This document shows positions 7,720-12,670 of a DNA stretch of 12,670 nt, piece after piece. The DNA is taken from the NCBI GenBank assembly GCA_021774955.1, contig JAJFIN010000166.1, forward strand, positions 1-12,670. The letters run 5' to 3'. Source of the DNA: Alphaproteobacteria bacterium. Its GTDB lineage: Bacteria; Pseudomonadota; Alphaproteobacteria; M2410. A program made the translations under genes and the position numbers. The first letter of the stretch is position 1. Each line of letters begins with the position of its first letter. The notes beneath the pieces are model-generated. The model saw only the letters and a program-made list of their open reading frames with translations, did no database searches and was not told where the DNA came from.

Positions 7720-8156
7720 GTACGAGACGTCAACTGCTATTCGGATTTTTGTCATTACCGATCATGTCATATGCGCGCCCAGTTTGGGCGTCTCCTTCAA
7801 CTAAAATACCAGCATGGTTTGAGCATGTTGCTCCAACAGCCAATGACTTGAGGATCGCGTTCGGAAGAAGGCAATCTTACAACCGACACGCCAATAGGTT
7901 TCAATCATCCTTCGATGAATTAGCCGCTCGTATAGCAAGCGTGTCGGAACCGCACGTTTTACCGCAAGACATGAGCAAACAAGAACTGCAAAGCGCGCTC
8001 CACAACGTAATACGTAGTGAATTCAGAGTTGGCGCGACAGTATTTCGCGACAACTGGCTCATCTCGGAGACCGAAGACTTGGTCATCGATATATGCTTGA
8101 ATTTGGCCCAGCCCAAGCAGGGTCGTCTGATGACCTTCTTTGATCGAAAAACATAA
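7716..8156 (+). CDS. Small Tat-signal protein, putative partner subunit of the GMC oxidoreductase
   Basis: This 146-residue protein opens with MSTRRQLLFGFLSLPIMSYA and a hydrophobic stretch ending near RPVWA (21-25). STRRQLL fits the twin-arginine consensus, so Tat export with cleavage after about residue 25 is likely. The mature part is about 120 residues and mostly helical in appearance. Its conserved-looking block is IRSEFRVGATVFRDNWLISE (99-118), followed by TEDLVIDICL, which resembles a recurring D-W-x-x-S-x-T-E type motif I associate with small Tat proteins beside GMC enzymes. The start ATG overlaps the GMC stop by 4 bp, implying coupled synthesis. In FAD-glucose and sorbitol dehydrogenases a small Tat subunit chaperones and carries the folded flavoprotein to the periplasm; the same role is inferred here. 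No heme-binding CxxCH is present. Confidence 0.72.
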   Translation: MSTRRQLLFGFLSLPIMSYARPVWASPSTKIPAWFEHVAPTANDLRIAFGRRQSYNRHANRFQSSFDELAARIASVSEPHVLPQDMSKQELQSALHNVIRSEFRVGATVFRDNWLISETEDLVIDICLNLAQPKQGRLMTFFDRKT

Positions 8157-8188
8157 ATGCGAGCCTCAACGTGATTGGTTCCTAGCTC

Positions 8189-10456
8189 ATGCGCATTCGA
8201 GTTTTAGCTGGTTATCTGAACCGCGATACCGGCGCGAACGTTTACAATCGAAATCTAATAATCGCTCTGCGTGACCGCGGATACGAAGTGAGTGTTGTAT
8301 GTTTTGCTCAGCGCCTGGACATTGTGCAGGGTGTAAAAACATATAAAATAGTCCGCCCCAAAAGTTTAGGCGCTTTTTTATGGCGCTTGAATCCACTCCG
8401 AGATTTTATATCTGTTTCCAAACAAATCGATCGGATGGATCTGCCAGAATGTGATTTGGTAATCGGTGCAGAGCATCTGATGCTAAAAGCACATCACAAG
8501 CTGTTTCCCGAAACGGATTGGGTATACCTCCCGCACAGTTTGACCATGCCGCTTGAGGTTGAATATCGTGCGGTTGGAAGAACATCCAAGCTGATCGATC
8601 GTCTTGTTTATAAACATATCCAGTCGTGGGCCCTCAAATCAGCGCACTCAATTATGCGTTTCTCGCGCTTTGGTGTGCGGGCGTTAAAAGAGATCTATCC
8701 GGAAGCTCGAACAGCCAAATTTATCACAAACCCTACCGGCGTGCGGCTTGATATGAAGCCGGACAGCAATATAAGACAGCGCGACAACAACGAACTGCAT
8801 TTTCTGGTCGTTGGCGGGTTGAGCGTTAGAAAAAATGTCAAATTGGCCCTCGAGGCTCTGGCAAAGCTGCCCCACAACAAAAAATGGAATTTGTGGGTGA
8901 TAGGAAGCGGTTCGGAAGAAGTGCATCTCAGAGATTTAGCTCAAACGTATGGCATATCCGATAAGGTAAAATTTCTAGGCCATACCGAAAACATTGATCA
9001 GTACTACACCAACGCGGACATTCTTTTATTTCCGTCGCTTGCAGAGAATTTTGCGTTGGTTCCTCTGGAGGCGATGACACGCGGTCTGCCCGTGTTGGCA
9101 CTAAGCGGTCATGCATCACCACATTGTGCAAGTATCGAAGAGTTAATCGAGCATGGGGTCGATGGATTGTTGGCAAATTCGTCGGAAGAGTTTTCCGACA
9201 TTGTTGGACAAATAGTAGAGGGAGAAATCGATTTAGAGAGACTTGGCGGTGGCGCCCGCGACCGAATACTTGAATATTTTACCTTTGATCTGCACATAGA
9301 TCGGTTTGAAGCGATCATCTCTGAAATTAGGCAATCTAAATCGGATAAATCCCTCACGCCGAGAGTGACGACATCACCGCAACCGAATTTAGCTGCACTG
9401 CAACAAGAAGTTGGACAACGCGGTGAATTCAGAGTGTCAGTCGTTGTCCCGACCTATAACCGCGCCGAATTTTTACCAGAAACGCTAGATAGCATTTTCA
9501 ATCAGTCTGAACCGCCCCTTGAGGTCATCGTCGTCGATGACGGTTCTACAGATAACACAGAGGAAATCATCTCCCGCGATTATCCCAATGTGCGCTACGA
9601 GAAAATGAATAACGCTGGCGCCAGTTTGGCGCGGCGACGGGGCGAAGACTTATGTCAAGGTGATTGGGTTGCTTATTGTGACAGTGATGATGTTTGGCGC
9701 GTGAACCATCTTAAAACAATCCGTGCCATCACTGAGAAGTTTCCGGTTTCGAAATTCGTTTGTACCAATCATTGCAATTTTTACGATGATCCAGAAATTG
9801 TAACCTACAATCATTTTGAGGCAGCACCAGCTGGTTGGTGGGACACCGAAATTGAACAAGAAGAAGGTGCGTTTCGATTGTTGCGGAAAGAAGCCATTTT
9901 GGGTTTTCTTAAGTTTAATCCTGCTTGGACGACGGTCTCAGCCGTTCACAAATCTGTTCTGCCTCTGGTCGGGCATTCAAGTGAAGCCATTTCGCGATCT
10001 CCGAGCGAAGACGGAGATTTCACGCGTCGTATTGTGCTAAATGCACGGGTTGCTTGCACGAGCGAGATAACCGTTTGTCTGAGAAAGCACGAGGGAAATG
10101 ATTCCGCCATTCAGATCAACAATGATCTCGGAAAAGCGTTTGTTCTACTTCAAGGGCTTGCGGATAATCCTGAACTATTTGGCCCCTTCCGTGACAGCAT
10201 TATTGAGCAAGTGAAAGTGAGTTACACGGACGCTTTTCTCAGAGCGATATGGGAGCGAAATTACTTGAAATTGGGACATATTTACCGGTTTTCGAACGGT
10301 TCGATGCTTACAGGTCTTGAACTAAGACATCACCTGGCTGGCAAAGTTTGCGCAATTTTAAACCAGATATCGAAGTCTAGGATTGATCCTAAATTGAGAC
10401 ATTTACTTTACGAAACACAATGGATCATGCCCAAAAACCAAATTGAGACGCATTAA
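8189..10456 (+). CDS. Bifunctional GT4-GT2 fused glycosyltransferase
   Basis: This 755-residue protein joins two complete glycosyltransferase domains. The GT4 (GT-B) domain spans about 1-385, with LVVGGLSVRKNVKLALEAL (206-224), VIGSGSEE (237-244) and SLAENFALVPLEAMTRGLPV (283-302), holding the canonical E-x7-E pair Glu286/Glu294. A polar linker (about 386-412) leads to a GT2 (GT-A) domain: VSVVVPTYNR (416-425), VVDDGSTDNTEE (448-459), metal-binding YCDSDDVW (496-503) and SPSEDGDF (604-611) with candidate catalytic Glu607/Asp608. Both active sites look intact, so it could add two successive sugars to a lipid-linked acceptor in the cytoplasm. The frame is continuous with no stop or shift at the junction. 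An in-frame TAG at 8183-8185 limits the start to the ATG at 8189. It lies 32 nt after the Tat-protein gene in a likely common operon. Confidence 0.9.
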   Translation: MRIRVLAGYLNRDTGANVYNRNLIIALRDRGYEVSVVCFAQRLDIVQGVKTYKIVRPKSLGAFLWRLNPLRDFISVSKQIDRMDLPECDLVIGAEHLMLKAHHKLFPETDWVYLPHSLTMPLEVEYRAVGRTSKLIDRLVYKHIQSWALKSAHSIMRFSRFGVRALKEIYPEARTAKFITNPTGVRLDMKPDSNIRQRDNNELHFLVVGGLSVRKNVKLALEALAKLPHNKKWNLWVIGSGSEEVHLRDLAQTYGISDKVKFLGHTENIDQYYTNADILLFPSLAENFALVPLEAMTRGLPVLALSGHASPHCASIEELIEHGVDGLLANSSEEFSDIVGQIVEGEIDLERLGGGARDRILEYFTFDLHIDRFEAIISEIRQSKSDKSLTPRVTTSPQPNLAALQQEVGQRGEFRVSVVVPTYNRAEFLPETLDSIFNQSEPPLEVIVVDDGSTDNTEEIISRDYPNVRYEKMNNAGASLARRRGEDLCQGDWVAYCDSDDVWRVNHLKTIRAITEKFPVSKFVCTNHCNFYDDPEIVTYNHFEAAPAGWWDTEIEQEEGAFRLLRKEAILGFLKFNPAWTTVSAVHKSVLPLVGHSSEAISRSPSEDGDFTRRIVLNARVACTSEITVCLRKHEGNDSAIQINNDLGKAFVLLQGLADNPELFGPFRDSIIEQVKVSYTDAFLRAIWERNYLKLGHIYRFSNGSMLTGLELRHHLAGKVCAILNQISKSRIDPKLRHLLYETQWIMPKNQIETH

Positions 10457-10540
10457 CAAGGACAAATCTAGCCAATCAAACTTGTTTTGTGGCACAATAA
10501 GAAAAAAGCCGTTGGCCATAGTGTGGGCAAGCGAAATAAA

Positions 10541-10545
10541 GGGAG
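10541..10545 (+). promoter_or_regulatory. Ribosome binding site deciding the P450 start
   Basis: GGGAG lies 7 nt before ATG 10553 in a purine-rich stretch and is the strongest Shine-Dalgarno-like sequence among the gene starts here. It supports starting at 10553 and not at an upstream TTG (10487) in the same frame, which would add 22 lysine-rich residues atypical of the family. The 96-bp gap before it (10457-10552) also holds a short palindrome, TTGTGGCACAA (10487-10497), and no obvious terminator. Confidence 0.75.
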
Positions 10546-10552
10546 AAAAGCC

Positions 10553-11821
10553 ATGACCGATCAAGCGATCAATTTTAGCCATCAATCCTTGGCCGAAGCA
10601 ACCGAACAAGCTTACGCGATGCCGCTTGATAAGATCGATGTGGGGCATCCGGAACTTTTTAGAACCAACACTCATTGGCCTTATTTCGAGCGTCTTCGCC
10701 GCGAAGATCCCGTGCACTATTGTGCGGATGGGTATAACGGTGCCTATTGGTCCGTGACCAAGTACAAAGACATCATGCATGTAGACACCAATCATGGCAT
10801 CTATTCATCAGAATCGAGCCTGGGTGGCATCTCAATTCGCGATGGCCGCGAAGACTTTCGTCTGCCCATGTTCATAGCCATGGATCAACCAAAGCATGAT
10901 GAGCAGCGCAAAGTTGTCAATCCAATTGTATCGCCAGACAATCTTTCAAAATTGGAAGGAACCATCCGTACACGCGTTTGCACGATATTGGATTCGTTAC
11001 CCATCAACGAAGAGTTTGACTGGGTTGACCGTGTGTCTATCGAATTGACCACACAAATGTTGGCAACGCTGTTTGACTTCCCCTGGGAAGAGCGCCGTAA
11101 GCTTACGCGTTGGTCTGATGTCGCAACGGCTGATGCTGCATCCGGTGTCGTTGAAAGCGAAGAAGCCCGGGAACAGGAATTACGCGAGTGCGGCGATTAT
11201 TTCACCAATCTATGGAACCAGCGGGTAAATGCGGAGCCTAAGGGTGACTTGATCTCCATGATGGCCCATGCCGATGCGACGAGAAATATGGATGCCAACG
11301 AATATCTTGGGAACGTAATTCTGCTGATTGTTGGAGGTAACGACACGACACGTAATTCCATCACTGGTGGCTTGCTCGCCTTGAATGAAAATCCCGATCA
11401 ATATCAAAAACTGCGAGACAATCCCGCCCTTGTCGCAAGTATGGTACCGGAGATCATCCGCTGGCAAACACCGCTTGCCCATATGCGACGCACAACGCTT
11501 GAGGACACGGAGCTTGGTGGTAAACTAATCAAGAAGGGTGAGAAAGTTGTCATGTGGTATGTGTCTGGCAACCGCGATGACGAGGCGATTGAAAATCCCA
11601 ACAGCTTCATCATCGACCGCGCCAGACCACGCCAGCATTTATCATTCGGTTTTGGCATTCATCGTTGCGTTGGCAATCGTCTCGCTGAGATGCAGCTGCG
11701 GATCGTGTGGGAGGAAATCCTGAAGCGTTTCGATAAGATCGAAGTTGTTGGTGAACCCAAGCGCGTCTTTTCGAGCTTTGTCAAAGGCTATGAAACTTTG
11801 CCGGTTCGTATTCCAGGATAA
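10553..11821 (+). CDS. Cytochrome P450, CYP153 family (terminal hydroxylase)
   Basis: This 422-residue soluble P450 matches CYP153-type enzymes, which hydroxylate the terminal carbon of medium-chain alkanes or fatty acids using electrons from a ferredoxin and its reductase. Family-like segments are FIAMDQPKHDEQRKVVNP (107-124) and FDWVDRVSIELTTQMLATLF (155-174). The I-helix oxygen-activation motif is GGNDTT (261-266), the E-x-x-R motif is EIIR (300-303), and the heme loop FGFGIHRCVG (365-374) carries the thiolate Cys372. Length agrees with CYP153. No N-terminal membrane anchor is present. No ferredoxin or reductase gene is in the window. The gene has its own strong ribosome binding site and a 96-bp gap from the preceding glycosyltransferase, so it may be a separate unit outside the glycan locus. 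Its stop codon directly abuts that of the convergent hydrolase. Confidence 0.9.
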   Translation: MTDQAINFSHQSLAEATEQAYAMPLDKIDVGHPELFRTNTHWPYFERLRREDPVHYCADGYNGAYWSVTKYKDIMHVDTNHGIYSSESSLGGISIRDGREDFRLPMFIAMDQPKHDEQRKVVNPIVSPDNLSKLEGTIRTRVCTILDSLPINEEFDWVDRVSIELTTQMLATLFDFPWEERRKLTRWSDVATADAASGVVESEEAREQELRECGDYFTNLWNQRVNAEPKGDLISMMAHADATRNMDANEYLGNVILLIVGGNDTTRNSITGGLLALNENPDQYQKLRDNPALVASMVPEIIRWQTPLAHMRRTTLEDTELGGKLIKKGEKVVMWYVSGNRDDEAIENPNSFIIDRARPRQHLSFGFGIHRCVGNRLAEMQLRIVWEEILKRFDKIEVVGEPKRVFSSFVKGYETLPVRIPG

Positions 11822-12670
11822 TTATTTAGTTTCTTGTCCGAGGAACCAGTCGGCGAGGGTCTCATTCTCATCACGCGGATAAGTGTGCGAGAGGTCTTCA
11901 ATCGCGCGCAAATGAACATCTGCACCCGCAGCTTCGAGGGCGTGATGAGCACCGTGGGCCATATCGATAGAAAACATCCAATCGAGCGCGCCATGAGTAA
12001 TGGCGACAGGAAGATCTTTAACGCGGGCTGCATCTGCCGCCTCAATGAGCATTGGATGAAAGCTCGCTGATACTGGCGCGAGGTGGGTATAAGGTGCGCC
12101 AGTTTGCAGACCATCGAGATAGGTATAAGTGCCGCCATCGCTCATACCGGTCAGCAATACTTGCGACAGATCGACATTCCAATGTTCGCCGACATAAGTA
12201 AGCATGCGCCGGATATTGGTAGCGTCGGGGTCTGGCCCCATTAAAGCCCATGTGGTGTCAATGGAGCTTGGGCTGATGACGATCATACCGCGACTGCGCG
12301 CTTCACGTAGCCATGTCCACAGGAAATCTCTGCCATGACCGGAACCGCCATGGAGCGCGATGACCACCGGATAAGACGCCAACGGATCATAAGTTTCAGG
12401 GACGTAGAGGGAAAAACCGCCTCTGTCTTTTTTCTCGTTACTAATGTGGAGGATGCCAACCTGCTCAGGGTTTTCCGGCGGCGTTTCAAAGCGTTTGATA
12501 AGCTCTTCGTCTTGGCGGGCTGTGTCTTCAAGGAAGAAACGGCTGACCGGCGACAGAACCGTCGATAGCGGATAAAGCGCTTCATTGGCCCGGGTGATAA
12601 AGCGTAAAGACCGATAAGCTTTGATGATGCCGTTTGGGTCTTGGGCTGCCTCGCGCAAACCATCAAAGGC
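11822..12670 (-). CDS. Alpha/beta-hydrolase (esterase-like), 5' end cut by window edge
   Basis: The minus-strand frame is open from the right edge to a TAA at 11822-11824, giving 282 residues; no stop precedes the first visible codon, so the true start probably lies beyond 12670. An in-frame TTG (12656-12658) is possible but lacks support. Counting from the first complete codon, the oxyanion segment is ALHGGSG (105-111), the nucleophile elbow GMSDGG (175-180, Ser177), the acid HGALDW (226-231, Asp230) and the base LSHTY (260-264, His262): a full Ser-Asp-His triad. It resembles COG0400/PHB-depolymerase-like serine esterases acting on ester bonds, with an extra N-terminal helical part of about 75 residues. 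No signal peptide can be assessed because the N-terminus is missing. The substrate is unknown. It sits convergent to the CYP153 gene with no spacer. Confidence 0.82.
   Translation of the reverse strand, partial: AFDGLREAAQDPNGIIKAYRSLRFITRANEALYPLSTVLSPVSRFFLEDTARQDEELIKRFETPPENPEQVGILHISNEKKDRGGFSLYVPETYDPLASYPVVIALHGGSGHGRDFLWTWLREARSRGMIVISPSSIDTTWALMGPDPDATNIRRMLTYVGEHWNVDLSQVLLTGMSDGGTYTYLDGLQTGAPYTHLAPVSASFHPMLIEAADAARVKDLPVAITHGALDWMFSIDMAHGAHHALEAAGADVHLRAIEDLSHTYPRDENETLADWFLGQETK

Noticed and set aside
10487..10497. Palindrome TTGTGGCACAA as an operator for the P450 gene
   Set aside because: Only 5-bp arms and a single copy; expected by chance at this length.
10487..10552. Extended P450 N-terminus starting at TTG 10487
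   Set aside because: The extra residues are lysine-rich and unlike CYP153 N-termini, while ATG 10553 has a good ribosome binding site.
1..12670. CRISPR arrays, tRNA/rRNA genes, insertion sequences or attachment sites
   Set aside because: No regularly spaced repeats, cloverleaf-like sequence, transposase or integrase ORF, or flanking direct repeats were seen.

Overview
This window looks like part of a cell-surface polysaccharide / O-glycan locus from a Gram-negative bacterium, most likely an alphaproteobacterium. I base that on family content: a WalW-like polysaccharide deacetylase, an O-ligase that resembles the exosortase A-associated O-glycosylation ligases, a CYP153-type P450, and moderate base composition. 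No rRNA, tRNA or other taxonomic marker is present, so the assignment is an inference.

Layout, left to right. A deacetylase reads leftward off the left edge (1-686, minus). A 178-bp divergent spacer separates it from a rightward pair, a GT4 glycosyltransferase and a Wzx-type flippase (865-3586), which overlap by 8 nt through a GTG start. The flippase gene runs tail-to-tail into a leftward operon with a 39-bp coding overlap. In transcription order that operon is an O-antigen-ligase/O-glycosylation ligase (5823-4507), a previously uncalled 53-residue membrane microprotein (4506-4345) that starts on the base after the ligase stop, and a SAM methyltransferase (4336-3548). A 303-bp divergent spacer follows, carrying a two-part inverted repeat. 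Next is a rightward set: GMC-family flavoprotein oxidoreductase (6127-7719), a small protein with a twin-arginine signal overlapping it by 4 bp (7716-8156), and a 755-residue fused GT4-GT2 glycosyltransferase (8189-10456). After a 96-bp gap comes a CYP153-type P450 (10553-11821). Its stop codon abuts the stop codon of a leftward alpha/beta hydrolase that runs off the right edge.

How the genes may work together (inference): the glycosyltransferases assemble a lipid-linked glycan, the flippase moves it across the inner membrane, and the O-ligase polymerises it or transfers it to an acceptor. The deacetylase and methyltransferase would trim or decorate it. The GMC enzyme with its Tat-exported partner resembles a periplasmic dehydrogenase pair (flavoprotein plus small Tat subunit) and could oxidise a sugar or alcohol group. 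The P450 and hydrolase fit lipid or hydrocarbon metabolism better than glycan synthesis and may lie outside the locus. No exosortase, PEP-CTERM substrate, initiating phosphosugar transferase, or Wza/Wzc export protein is in view.

The most notable items are the 53-aa microprotein tightly coupled to the ligase and methyltransferase, the GMC/Tat pair with an atypical GMC active-site position, the structured leader with a possible pseudoknot, and the GT4-GT2 fusion.
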